Origin: Vermamoeba vermiformis
Taxonomy: Eukaryota > Tubulinea > Echinamoebida
Assembly (NCBI GenBank): GCA_045837725.1
Contig: JBEWZL010000216.1
Location: forward strand, 248,001-312,000
Length of the DNA: 64,000 nt
Reading direction: 5' to 3'
Positions 1 to 10,944 of this stretch are shown piece by piece. How positions within the stretch are numbered: position 1 is the first letter of the stretch; each line of letters begins with the position of its first letter. Position numbers and translations under genes: made by a program. Below the pieces are notes generated by a model. The model did not search any database and was not told the DNA's origin. It was given only the letters and a program-made list of their open reading frames with translations.

Positions 1-415
1 CGTTACAGGTGTCGTACCATTTCCGATTGAATTTGATTTCGAAATTGCTCATCTGGACAGATTCTTCCAGATCTCGACCTAAATCTGGATAAATTTTTAT
101 TTGTGCATTATTCGTAGGGAGAAATCGCCAAAGACGCGACCGAGACAGTGCAGTACGTTAGCTCCTTTACGGGTAAGCTCTCATATTAAGTTTTTCGGCT
201 CGATTACTAGATTAGGCCTTGCAACTTTTTACGCGCTGGATCTTACTCCCGGGTAATACTAATCATTTAATATCGATGCAGTACGCGAGACATTATTGAT
301 CAACAGCGATCTGAATCCAGAAGAGCCGATTTACACTCCCGTGCACTTCTCTCGTACAACCAAGGAGCAGATCGGGATTAGAAGAAGATCTCGATACCAA
401 CAAGACGGAAGATGA
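1..415 (+). CDS. C-terminal end of an unrecognised gene (partial, 5' end outside window)
   Basis: I do not recognise this protein. Three exons fit one frame: a few codons at the left edge ending near base 13 (donor gtacc), an exon at about 119-171 (donor gtaagc), and a last exon from 282 to a TGA at 413-415. The joined tail contains GEIAKDATETVQY, then RETLLINSDLNPEEP, and ends in a basic RRRSRYQQDGR. The last exon is open and polar, with no membrane segment or zinc motif. The donor and acceptor at the middle exon are good (gtaagc / gatgcag). The first intron is a guess because only one plausible GT exists there. The rest of the gene is off the window, so its function cannot be read here. Confidence 0.4.
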
Positions 416-882
416 TCGAATCAACATACCGATGGCCATAAGCACGTGTTTATGTCTTTGTTTGCTATTGAATGACGCCTCAGAGATAAATATCACGTTG
501 GAATAATGACAGAAGATTTTTTGGTCTAATTTTAACTCCACCGCTGAATTTCGTCAGATCTATAAAGAATCTACCTAAGGGACGACTCCTAAGCGTCGGT
601 TGAACGTTCTTTAATCCTTGGCAGCGGATCTACTCCAGAAACACAAAGATCCGGCAGATTTTTGAGATCACCCGACCGCCAACGTTATGATGCCTTCTTA
701 CCAGCACTCGATACTGAAAAACGGAAGAGCGTCATGTCGGGACATTGGGGTGTAATTGCTCCTATTTTTGTTATGTTTCCAAATATAGAAGTGGTTTTTT
801 TTCTACCTTTCCTTTTCTTTCATTTATTCAAACAAGACAGAGAGCAAGAACATAAGAGCCGAATCGGTTTTTGTTCGGCAAA
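416..882. other. Non-coding interval upstream of the RAMA-GATA gene
   Basis: No convincing exon is visible. The short open frames here lack splice-site support and have odd composition. The stretch probably holds the 3' UTR of the left-edge gene and the promoter/5' UTR of the next gene, including a pyrimidine-rich run at about 790-825. Confidence 0.4.
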
Positions 883-3562
883 ATGACTACGTCGCACCAC
901 GTTACGCTCAAGGACTTGCTGGAGCTTGGTCTGATCAAGAGCGGAGAAGAGATCACGTTCAAAAACGAGCAAGGTAAATTCTCATTTCGTCTTGCTCGGC
1001 TTTTGAGTTTCAGATCGATACCAAGAGCCGATAAAAAGACAAGAGAGAGTGACATTTCCACAAATCTGAATCATTTCTTAGTAAATGATTCTTTCTGGAA
1101 TGACGATCTTTTTGATCTAATCTGACCGATCTGTTTACAGGCCTTATCTCCGACGCTGGTAACATCAATTACAAAGGACGCGACTTCACTTCTTTGTCCA
1201 ATTGGGCTAAGGAGGTTGCTTCCAAGATGGGACTAAGTAAACACTACAATGGATGGAAAGTTGTTTACATCAAGGACAAGCCTCTTTCGTACTTTAGAGA
1301 TCTATTCTATAGCATGAAGGGAGAGGGCAAGCCGATATCAATTACAATGGACGATGAGCCCGTGCTCAAACGAAAGCGGAGTGTTAGTGATATGTCGCAC
1401 AAAAGGCCGCTGATGAGCTTCGCGGATTCTGATGAGGAATTCGACGAAGAATACGACGACGGAGACATGTTTATGCCTCGTAAGCGATTCAGAAGAGACA
1501 GTGTCGCCTCAGCCACAGAGGTATGCTTCCCAAACGAAATAATTCAAGTTGGAGAGGAAATTTCGGAGGTCCGTAGATCTTGATCTAACTTGCTTGCTTT
1601 CAGGTTCGTTCCTTTAGCGCTCCGAATGCCAATGCTTCGACAGTTGTGGCAACCGCAAAGCCTGCTCAAGCTGGCGCGAGTCCCCCAACGGCTGCTCGGT
1701 AAGTTCCATCTTAAGAGATGCGATTGTCGTTTGCGAAAACATCGCCGTTTACCGAAAATTTCGAATCTTTACCATAACTATTGCTAAATCAAGTTGTTCC
1801 CAAGAGAATTATACTTTCGTTCGAGGGATCAAAAGTTGCAATCTAACATACTTGCAAAGGTCTGGAAAGAATAATAGCAAGATGAAGCGCTGCGACATGT
1901 GTGGTACCACGGTAACTCCTCAAGTAAGTCTAAGAGTCCTTTACACCATCTGTGGGTCCAGCTTTTTATCTCCCGCCCCTGGAGATTACTAAAAAAAGAC
2001 CAAAAGTGGGAACACCTCCGCGATTAAATTTATTTGTTGCCGATATCGCGTCATATTATTATATCTCGTTGGGGATTACTCTGGATCTAATCAAATCGAT
2101 TACAGTGGCGTCGCGGACCGAACGGATCTGGAACGCTATGTAATAGCTGTGGTGTCAAGTGGTCCATTGGTCGTAGAAGAAAACGAAAGAATGGTATGTG
2201 GATGAAATTACTAACCGCCGTTTCAGTTTATTTTGAGAGCGTATTTATAGCGCCTGTCAATCACATGAGCATTACAAAAATAGTTCGTTCGCGATCTAAT
2301 ATTAGTTTTGATTTAAATAGCAGCCAAAAAGAATGCCAAGAAGGCTGGTGGACCCTTGGATATTGACGGTGAAAGCAACGATAGTTCACAAGCGGAAGAT
2401 CTGCCTGAACAACTCGCTCAGATCGCGCCTCCCGCCATCCTTGACTTTACCAACGACAACGATGAAAGTGGTTCCTACGACGACGAGCCGGCAATGCAAG
2501 ATGTTAAACAACATTTTGAGCCTATTAGAGCGCCTATGTTAGTCAATTTCAAGACTGGATCCTTGCCCCTCGAATTCGCGCAACGGTCAAAAGTCAACTT
2601 TAATTCTTCATCTGAAGTCATGGAGTCAAGCGAGTCAGATATAGAAATGGAGATTCATCAACAATATATTGCCGCAACGCTCACAGGTGAAGATCTGACG
2701 TCTGTCAAAGACGAATCCGGACTCCGCGCGCAAATCATTCAGCTCCAAAAAGAGAACTTGAAATTGCTTGAAGAGTTGGGCGAAGAACGAGGCAAGCGCA
2801 TGGAAGTTACTCAAAAGCTTTACAAGTTCAACGAGCAATACGTGCACTTCACCGAAAAGCATCAGTAAGTTTAGATCCGTCAAATTACACTTATGTTGCC
2901 TTATTTAACGAAATCGGCCCAACGGCATTCAGATATTATTGCTTTTACGTTTTACATACGAATTATTCCCATATTTATCCCGTGCTGCTTTTAATAGTAC
3001 TTTGCACGTATTCGATTGACAGAAATGCCAAATCAGATTTGCAGAATCTTATTAATAGTGATAGAGTTTTATGCATGTTTATTATAAACATCTGTTCATA
3101 TTAAGAAGTAGAACTGTGGCGATAAATCTAGCCCGAGAGTATTTTTAGATTTTTCCGTCGCTGCCAGATTTGCCTAAGTTTTCAAACTTTATTAACTCCT
3201 GTTTAATTTTTAGGAAGATACAAGCTCAGCTCGAATATATGGAGGTCGTTTCCCACAATATGGAAAAAGAGAATCGGGAAAAAGCCGCGAACGTGGAAAA
3301 ACTCAGAAAGCAGAATGCAGGCTTGACGATCGATGTCTCGCAGTTGAAGATGGAGAATGAACTGTGCAAACAACTCAATAATCAACACTGGCAAACGATC
3401 GCTAAGCAGACAACCCTCATTGAATCGAAGGATGCTGTGATCGCGCGACTGGAAGCACGGATCAAAGAACTCACCGGAGAAAGCGGGCAACACTCTAGCA
3501 GCTCTGTCGACGATGGTCAGTCAACATCGGCGGCTGACCCAGTCGAGTTAACTACTGCCTAA
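883..3562 (+). CDS. RAMA-domain / GATA zinc-finger / coiled-coil protein, likely nuclear
   Basis: Seven exons join in frame: 883-973, 1141-1520, 1604-1698, 1860-1923, 2106-2193, 2321-2864 and 3214-3562, giving about 536 residues. Residues 1-70 match the RAMA fold (LLELGLIKSGEEITFKNEQ, then GxNYKGRDFTSLSNWAKEV and GWKVVYI). This module is known from restriction/methylase-associated proteins and eukaryotic chromatin proteins such as MPND. A basic/acidic linker with KRKR and DEEFDEEYDD follows. At about residues 200-225 there is a GATA-type finger, CDMC-x18-CNSC, with TPQWRRGPNG before the second cysteine pair, and then a basic tail RRRKRK. The last two exons are acidic and then strongly coiled coil (residues about 375-510). 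The spacing CX2CX18CX2C is the common GATA form. The likely role is sequence-specific DNA binding with a chromatin-reading N-terminus; that role is inference. A 3' AATAAA lies near 3834. Confidence 0.85.
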
Positions 3563-3951
3563 AGCGAGGTAACAGCAGATTTGATCTAGAGTAGATCTTT
3601 TCTGCAGGACCTCTCCCAAGCGACCCCACTGCACAATTCCACCTGTAACATATTCCTCCTGTTTGCTGGTACGCTCAGCGGCGTATTTACCGAACGGACG
3701 CTCGTAAGATCCAAGAAGAGCTGATCAGTTTCCTAATTTGTACATACTCTAACCACTTGCGAACTATTGTATTATACACGAACTAGCATTATACATACTG
3801 CACTACCATCACTTTTTGTACCTTACTCTTGTAAATAAAGATCCGAAAATGTACCATGATCGTTCCCAAATTAGCGACCATTAAGTAATCATATACTAAA
3901 CTTTATTTAGGGCAAGTATCGGGCAATGAATCATTAATAAAGCACGACCAA

Positions 3952-4495
3952 TTAAGCAAGCTCGAACAGCAGGAGCGTAAGCTCTCTGGTCTTTGAGCGA
4001 TCTAGCACAAATTCATCGCAGATCGAAGAATCCATCCAGATGGATAATACCGCGAAACAAGTAGGACGGCGGAAGATAGCGCTTTAAACAATGCTTATAC
4101 TCCGCTGAAGGCACAAGAAGTTCATCTAATCAATCCGATTATGCAGATTGTCGTAACGATGGTAAAGAATAGGAATTGCACTCGATATTGAACGCTTATA
4201 TAGCAGTCGACGGCTTCCTGCACTTGAAGCACGAGTCGACGGTAATCAGATGCATCTAATTGATGCAAAGTCATAAAGTCTTTGGATGAGAGCAAATTTT
4301 GCGTAGGAATTACCTCCAACATTGCTTTTTCATACGGATAAGATTGCCGTACCGGTTCGCACGAGCGAAACCGTGAAGCCGGTTATCCGCTCTGAGCACT
4401 TAGGGTCAGATTTCTTGAGTAATCCGTTGTACAACGTGGAACAGTTGTAGAATAGGAACTTACTTTAAAGTCACATCAAATATGAAGTATTTCAT
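3952..4495 (-). CDS. Small gene, possible C-terminal membrane anchor; structure unresolved
   Basis: Leftward reading shows a long open stretch (4122-4322) ending in VQYRVQFLFFTIVTTICIIGLIR-like sequence, a good tail-anchor membrane segment preceded by a helical region with LDASDYRRLVLQVQEAVD. An upstream exon in another frame (SDPKCSERITGFTVSLVRT) joins it through a donor gtacgg near 4350 and an acceptor tccaaag at about 4275. Downstream, another frame (CFAVLSIWMDSS...LFELA) ends at 3952-3954, and a reverse AATAAA lies near 3905. A possible start, MKYFIFDVTL, is at 4495 with donor gtaagtt. I could not connect all pieces in one frame, so the exon set is uncertain and the family is unknown. The gene converges on the RAMA-GATA gene and diverges from the hydrolase-like gene. 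Confidence 0.35.
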
Positions 4496-4608
4496 TGCGA
4501 TGAATTGCTAATTAATATGAAATTCTAGCGAGAAAAAGTCCACGTGCTCGTTAGCCGAAAATTGCTTCAATGAAATCGCTTTATACATTCTCAACAATAT
4601 ATACAAAT

Positions 4609-5931
4609 ATGGAATCACTCAAACAACATTTATTACCTGTCCTTACGAGTGCTATTCTGACTGCTTCGGGGCTGGCGATCTGGCAGTCAGCGAAACGCTT
4701 CATCCCAAAGGAGAAGCAACGAGGTACTTTTAAAAGGTAAAAAATACTCATGCGTGATCGTACAATCGGTTACAATGTTAGAGAATTGTGTCATATTTAC
4801 ACAGCTGCATCTGATCTTTCAAATAACCAAAAATTCGTCTGGCTTTCGAATATTCATAAAAATATTATCAATAATTTATTTTATGATTAAAAATAACAGA
4901 AAAGCGACTTAATAAATCGTAGAGTAACTACAACCTTATTTAAATTTTTTGATTTTTTAAAGACGATTTCAATTCCGAATTTGCTTGCACCTCCTTCACA
5001 TTTACCTAAACTTATTTATTGGTATATTAATATTTATTCATTTTAAAGGAACATTGGCACCCGAGAGTACCTCATCCATGTCCCCGAAAGTCTCGACTCA
5101 GTGTACAACGTAGACCGTCGTGTTGGCGTCATATTTTGTTTTCATGGCATGTACGGCACTGCCCACCAATTTGCATATGAAGCAACTAACTGGCGTGGCA
5201 TTGGCAACCACAATCGTAAGTCAGATCTGCCCTTGAACACGACTTATTTTTTTCTCTTCTTCGTGTAACTTGAGTACGTGGCATAATTATCATACTGATG
5301 ATTGTGTTATAGATTGTATAGTAGTATTCCCACAAGCTAAAGGTGCATACAAAAGTGAATGGATCGCACAAGACACGCACTGGGAGATCACTGACGGCAA
5401 GAAGGGCGGAGAACAAGGTACGATTAGAACATAGATAAATATACAATGTAATATGGAATCGTGCTAATGAGATTGATTTTTAGATTTGGCGTTCGTAAAA
5501 GCAATTTTGTATGACTTGATGTTGACGTACAAAATCGACGATCAGCGCGTGTATGCAGTGGGCTGGAAGAACGGTGCTTTGTTTGCATTGCAAGTAGCCG
5601 TCAAGTACTCATTACAATTTGCGGCAGTATGTAGTTATATGGGAGGGTAAGTCTTGAAAAGTTCGTCGGATCGACCTACTCACAACGGTTTTTTTTCAGA
5701 GTTCTCGAGAATCGGTACTTAGATCCGAAGTTGGCCAAAAGAAAAGTGCCTATAATGCTCGTAACGTCTACTTATGATGATATGAGGACTCATGTTGAAC
5801 GTGCCCAAAAAGTTTTTGAAGAAAGCGGATTCCCTGTGACCCTCGAAATGATGCCGCGAGGTAACGATTACGATTTTGAAATTGAAGCCAAAATTTGGAA
5901 ATTTTTTGATAAGAACGCGATGCCATATTAA
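4609..5931 (+). CDS. Membrane-anchored alpha/beta-hydrolase fold, PHB-depolymerase/feruloyl-esterase-like, probably inactive
   Basis: Five exons (4609-4736, 5049-5215, 5313-5417, 5484-5646, 5700-5931) give 264 residues in one frame. The first exon carries a hydrophobic segment, PVLTSAILTASGLAIW, a likely signal anchor. Then come the esterase landmarks: GVIFCFHGMYGTAHQFAYE (strand, oxyanion-type HG), IVVFPQAKGAYKSEW, and a helix leading to VYAVGWKNGALFALQVA. In active LpqC/PHB-depolymerase-type esterases this last motif reads GxSxGG; here the nucleophile position is Lys (G-W-K-N-G). Near the C-terminus, PIMLVTSTYDD keeps the acidic position, but the usual G-H-x-W histidine is replaced by G-N-D-Y. 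The family is clear from the overall order of motifs; loss of catalysis is inferred from the missing Ser and His. Confidence 0.75.
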
Positions 5932-6489
5932 TTGTGGAGTCAATTGTATTTAGTACCAAATAACAAAACATTTTGCAACGCTGTAACTTGTTCTCCGAGT
6001 TAGACAAAAAAAATCACCTATTTGTTAATAAGCTTAGTATAGAAAATAATATTTAAATCAGCGTGCTGCCCGAATTATACTCAAATATTTTTGCGGATCC
6101 AAGATTAGGTTGTTTCTTCATATTAGCCAATCTAGCGTTCATTAATCGATTGCCATAATGTCTTTAATTTGTCCCTCGTATCAGTGTTCTCAAAGACCAT
6201 TCGTGTTTGGATGCGGTGAGATTCGATTTTGTACCAAAAAAAGATTCTGCCCCATGATATAAAATTATTAAAATAATAATTAATATGGGGGAAGATACGG
6301 TTCTTGTGGTGCTCTTTACTCGTGCGAGGCTATTATTTATATTTTCGTAGCATTCTGTAAGTCGCGGATTTTTCAGTGAATTCTCAAAAACACGAAGATT
6401 TTTTTCTGTTCTTTTCGCCCCAATTCAATTTCAATTCATTCAATTAACCTAACGCAAACTACTACACCACAACTCATATTTTGTTCAAT
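5932..6489. other. Non-coding interval with an AT-rich imperfect hairpin
   Basis: No gene is seen. An imperfect inverted repeat sits at about 6250-6290: CCCCAT with AT-rich arms and GGGG on the other side. The rest is probably the 3' UTR of the hydrolase-like gene and the promoter of the next gene. Confidence 0.4.
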
Positions 6490-6996
6490 ATGGTTCGTAC
6501 ACACGCTACTCCTCTGCAAAAGTTTGTTTTGCAACCCAATGTTCACCATCTGCTCAGAGAATTGCAGCGAGAGCACCCAAAATTAGCTCCGTATAGTAGC
6601 GAAGACAAAATTAAAGAAAGCAAATCACAATGGCGCGCGAGAGTAGCGACGATGAAGTACAGATTCGGCAAAGACATTTCCAGAAACGAATTTGACCAAC
6701 AGAATCTTCAAAATAAAATGAAAGAAGCCAAACAAAATAAGAAAAATACATCTGGATTCAAATTTACTATTGATAACAAAATTATTCAAGAATTTACGCA
6801 CGAAAAAGAAGATGCGAAAACTTTACCCGGAGAAGTCGATTCAAACTCACCAACCAGCCGAAAGCACCCTATTGACAGCTATTCAAGAATTGTTCATACG
6901 TCAAGCAAGCCGAAGCAGGACGACATTCGTATCCCGGAGCTCGATTCAGATCTCGTAGCGTCACTGCTGAAAGAGATCTCGCTCGTAAGCAAATAA
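6490..6996 (+). CDS. Intronless small basic protein, function unknown
   Basis: A single open frame of 168 residues starts at the ATG at 6490 (MVRTHATPLQKF). It is rich in Lys, Gln and Asn, with a helical N-terminal half (HHLLRELQREHPKL, SQWRARVATMKYRFGKD) and a low-complexity middle. A short helical C-terminus, LDSDLVASLLKEISLVSK, ends it. No membrane segment or catalytic motif is visible, and I do not recognise a family. An AATAAA occurs just after the stop (about 7020), which supports a real transcript. It could be a nucleic-acid or ribosome-associated protein, but that is only composition-based. Confidence 0.6.
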   Translation: MVRTHATPLQKFVLQPNVHHLLRELQREHPKLAPYSSEDKIKESKSQWRARVATMKYRFGKDISRNEFDQQNLQNKMKEAKQNKKNTSGFKFTIDNKIIQEFTHEKEDAKTLPGEVDSNSPTSRKHPIDSYSRIVHTSSKPKQDDIRIPELDSDLVASLLKEISLVSK

Positions 6997-7073
6997 TTAT
7001 TCGGTAGTTGTTTGCATGTAAATAAATTTGATGTTAAGGTATTATTTTACATGATTATAGTTTTCTTTTTTAT

Positions 7074-8246
7074 TCAGCAACTATTAGTCCAATAGATCAA
7101 GCTGGCGAAGTCTTTTACAATACCCGGAAAAGCTACAAAACTGAACATATGGCGCCATACATCTTTTGGCAGCCTTTCAAGGAACGATTTGCTCTTTGAA
7201 ATCATTGCGATCGTTTGCAAGGTGTTGGTTACGTTCAATCTTTGCTCCAATTTGTTTCGTTCAGTGAACGTCTGGCTAAGATTACTAATCTCGGGAATGA
7301 CATTCGTTATATTCTTGCATAATGAAAATGTTGTCAGACTGCGATTAACTGCCATCATGTCTTTGAGCAGATCCAAATCCATCAACGGTGCAGGATACTC
7401 GTCCACAGCTTCGTACGTAATATCGAGCTCTGTTAATGATTGATTGTGTTTCAGTGAATCCCAGATCGGGTTCAGTGAAAAAAATTCGAACTGAGTGAAT
7501 CTGAGGATGCGTAAAGTGTCGTTGTTTTTCAACACTTCTGCGATTGATTCTATCGTCTTTTCTGACGCTGAATTTCCTCGAAAATCAACTGAAGTTATTG
7601 ATCGGTTATTTTGGAGGACTGGTAGTACTCCATCAATCGCACATTCATTGTCTCGCAGATCCAATTCTTTCAAATGAGTGTTCTGAGCCAATCCTTCAGC
7701 TATATATTTCGCTTCTTGTGCGTCATTCTTGGCAATGCCAGCTGCTCGCAGTCCAAAATATTCCATAGGCAAATTAGCCGCCAAAAATTTTCCAACTTGT
7801 TCTTCTTTTCCGGAGACGGCGCACATGTCAAAATGCAACGCTTTCAACTGACAATTGGCGTGTACCAAGTCATTGAGAAAATCCACCAATTGGCTGCTAC
7901 TAAAAAATCCGTCTCCTAACTCGAGACGTGTTAAATTTCCTTTGACACGTGTCAAATTAACGAGCTGTTCTATGACTCCATCGTCTTCTGCCACGCCGAG
8001 AATACATAGTGTTGTGATATTATGTGCGTTTTTAACGAGATCTACTACTCTGCTCATGTACGCTAATTTCGGATATCCATAAAAGGAAACTTTAAGTCGT
8101 TTTATCCCCTGTTGTTTGACCCAATTCTTTAATAAGCCGGTGACATTTATTGTCTTTTTTTTTGATAGCTCTTCTAGTTGGCATTGGGACCACGAAAACT
8201 TCATTCCTTTAACAAAAGATAATATGCTGTGGCTACACTTTGACAT
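7074..8246 (-). CDS. LRR protein with C-terminal F-box-like segment (paralogue of 16412-18113)
   Basis: One exon encodes 390 residues from the ATG at 8246; an in-frame TTG lies two codons upstream. Leucine-rich repeats of the RNH/NLR type run through most of the length (LTRLELGDGF, LKELDLRDNE, SITSVDFRGNSASEKTIESI, SLTELDITYE). The last 35 residues, FLERLPKDVWRHMFSFVAFPG, resemble an F-box helix set placed at the C-terminus. The paralogue at 16412-18113 ends the same way (FLEKFPIELWRRIYSFVTYPG). If that segment binds Skp1, the protein would be a substrate adaptor of an SCF ubiquitin ligase. The start lies only 15 bp after the stop of the upstream gene on the same strand. Two blocks are almost identical to the paralogue at DNA level, suggesting gene conversion. 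Confidence 0.8.
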   Translation of the reverse strand: MSKCSHSILSFVKGMKFSWSQCQLEELSKKKTINVTGLLKNWVKQQGIKRLKVSFYGYPKLAYMSRVVDLVKNAHNITTLCILGVAEDDGVIEQLVNLTRVKGNLTRLELGDGFFSSSQLVDFLNDLVHANCQLKALHFDMCAVSGKEEQVGKFLAANLPMEYFGLRAAGIAKNDAQEAKYIAEGLAQNTHLKELDLRDNECAIDGVLPVLQNNRSITSVDFRGNSASEKTIESIAEVLKNNDTLRILRFTQFEFFSLNPIWDSLKHNQSLTELDITYEAVDEYPAPLMDLDLLKDMMAVNRSLTTFSLCKNITNVIPEISNLSQTFTERNKLEQRLNVTNTLQTIAMISKSKSFLERLPKDVWRHMFSFVAFPGIVKDFASLIYWTNSC

Positions 8247-8261
8247 TACCAAATTTAGTTA

Positions 8262-10781
8262 TTATATACAAGTAGTTTCACAACGCTCTTTGAAGTCCTC
8301 TGGAATAGGACATTTGAACGGATTGCCTTTGGCATAGCAGGACAGTGAGTCCGTAAGTTTGTGATCCAATGTTGCAGACACAGATGTAAACTGATTGTTG
8401 ATTATATCGATGTAAGTATAGTATCCTAATGGCAGATAAAATTCGCCGCAAAAAGAATTATTTGTCAGCGTTACGGATAGCCAGATATGTGAGTTAGCCA
8501 GAAATATCTCATTCAACTTAGGAATGGATCCGGCGAGCAAATTGTTGGCCAAATTTAACATAGATATACTCGTATTGGCAAGGCTTGGTACTATTCCGGT
8601 TAGAGTATTGTAGGATAAATCCAAAGCTTTCAAACGTGTCATTTGTGAAATTTCGTTTGGGATAGTTCCGTACAATCCACTGTGCCTAGCGCTGCACTTC
8701 TCGAGGATTTCGAGATTTGCAATCTGAGGAGGCATCGTCCACGACAAGTGGGCATTGTCACTGAGGTCCAGATCTATCAACGAAGACAGTGAAAAGAGCT
8801 CCAAGGGCACTGTCCCCGTGACACTTAAGCCAACAAGTGACAGTCTAACAAGATTAGTTAGATTGCCAATTGATGCTGGAATAGTTCCATGTAATCCAGT
8901 GCCTGAGATGTACAGAATTTTGAGCTTGTCTAGTCTGCCTATCGAGTTGGGCAATGTTCCGACCAATCCAGCCTCTTTGAAATTTAACGCAACAACTCGC
9001 AAGTTGTCATTACAGGTCACATACGGCCATTCACAAACTGAGATATTTGGTGAATTGATGGGAAGGCTCCAATTCTTGCCACCAGCAGCGTCATATAGTT
9101 CGAGTAAGACATCTTGATCCATCGATGGAAACAACGGCGGATCTGCTGGGACTTCAGTCGGGATTGAAGAAGCCAATGGAAGAGTTGGCACGTCAGGACT
9201 TATTGGACTGCTAGTAGTTGGCGTCGAGTGCATTAATGGCACGACAAAAAATGTTGCAATTGCAATGCTGACTAACAACAAAACTGCCAATGAGCTGGCG
9301 ATAATGCATCGAATCCATTGATAGCGATGTCGATTAATAGCACGAGCCGCCGTGTCCTCGTTGTTTTTCTTCTCTGCCTTCACAAATTCAGCGTACATTG
9401 CGTCAATAATTTGGTGCAACTGACTCGCATCCGCTTTCATGTCACTAATGTCTCTGAAGTTCTGTTTAATTGACTCGCTCAGGTATGGTATCAATGACTC
9501 GTAGTCGACGTGTAGAATGCCTATAATAGTGTGAGAAAGTCAACGGAGCAAACAGTCAGTTCGTACCATCGATCAGTTGCACCGCTTCAGGCACGACACG
9601 CTGGATCTGTTGTGCAATGTAACCGACGAATCTCTTATTGACTTGTGCATTAGTGGCGCCCTTCTTGAACTTATAGTCGACTCCATCGATCTTGAGCAAA
9701 ACTGCACGTGGATCCCGGTCGTTCTCGATGAGCAAGTGAACATCTTCTTTTATTCGAGCATCAGATGCCTTGTAGAAATTCAACGCCCTGAAATTTCCAA
9801 TCACTTCTGCATTGCCGTCGTAGAGCACCATATATTGCGAGGATTGGTCGCTGTGTTCGTTTTGATTAATAAAAAAATTTAAATTCGAAGTACGTACTTT
9901 CCGCTGATCTGCTCGGGCTCTATCATTCCATAACTTGCTTGACTATAGTAATTAAATATTAGATTAACGGTAATAACGTAAAGCAATACGAATAATTGTA
10001 CGTACGATACTGGAATAAGAGAAATATTGTCCGAATCCGCTTCATTGCTGAGACCCTGAAATAGGTCGTCTGAGTCGTTCAAATTAGCCATAACGCTGTC
10101 TTCATCGTCAAAATCTTCAGGAGACAAGTCAACGGGTTCAGTCAGCAGAGGGGACTTGGATGTGCCTTGATCTTCGGGTAACAACCAACAAATCGGAATT
10201 ATTGCTAGATAATTGCATAAATTATTATGTAATATAATCAAATAAATACGAGAATTTAATCGTCTTGCAAACAAAATACGTATTTTTACATGATTATTTA
10301 AATCATGGATCTAGGCCTTACCATTAGTACTGTCATCAGCCTCTTCTGCAATACGTTTTTTTGGAAGCACTCTACAGGGTGGAGATAGTCCAGTGCTTAG
10401 CAGAACATTGTTTGCAAAACAACGAACAACAAATCTGATCGATCTGTGCTTCACTCGTCTAAAATCGAATGTTCCAGTCGGAATCTTCAATCTACATATC
10501 AGAACTTCTGTAATTAAAGAGTTTTGTTGCTTTTGGAACTGATACGGCGTTCTTTTTGCCCACGCGAGACCACCAGAAATTATTCGCTCTGAACCTCCAT
10601 CGTCTTGAACCATCTGAATCTGATAATGATAGTAATCGGTAGTATTTACTCGGGATAAAGTCAATCCTATACTTGGAGACGACGTTTGAGTGAAATCAAA
10701 CGAATCCACAGCGCTAGCGAGTGGAATCACCACTTGAAAGTTGTTTAAAACGTGAAGTTGAACGCTTGTGGTATCCATCAT
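8262..10781 (-). CDS. MYRF-like membrane-tethered regulator: N-terminal domain, S74 self-cleaving domain, TM, LRR ectodomain
   Basis: Five exons join leftward: 10781-10322, about 10206-10007, 9943-9900, 9859-9568 and about 9522-8262, roughly 740 residues. The N-terminal 150 residues form a beta-rich domain ending SPPCRVLPKKR, perhaps an Ig-type DNA-binding domain (not identified). An acidic linker follows, then a complete peptidase-S74/intramolecular-chaperone domain: FYKASDARIKED, YKFKKG, RFVGYIAQQIQRVVPEAV and ILHVDYESLIPYLSESI. The Ser and Lys of S-D-x-R-x-K, the autocleavage dyad of MYRF and phage tail chaperones, are both present (codons at 9759 and 9744). Next come a coiled helix, a strong membrane segment (IIASSLAVLLLVSIAIATFFVV), a Pro/Thr-rich stalk, an LRRNT-like cap (CEWPYVTC) and about eight plant-type LRRs (GTIPASIGNLTNL). 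Start at 10781 is uncertain: an upstream exon near 10800-10870 (IEEHVQRMQVPQEEIP) is possible. Confidence 0.8.
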
Positions 10782-10944
10782 TCATTTATTAATAAAAGAC
10801 GCACCCTGATTACTTGGAATTTCTTCTTGAGGAACTTGCATCCGTTGCACATGTTCCTCAATCTTACCGCAGCCAATTTTACGCTAAATTAATATAATTT
10901 GACTTGTGCAGCCATAAAATAATTTACTTAATTAATCTTACAGC

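Noticed and set aside
293-541. Leftward 82-codon frame at the left edge
   Set aside because: It overlaps the better-supported rightward terminal exon in antisense and shows no domain.
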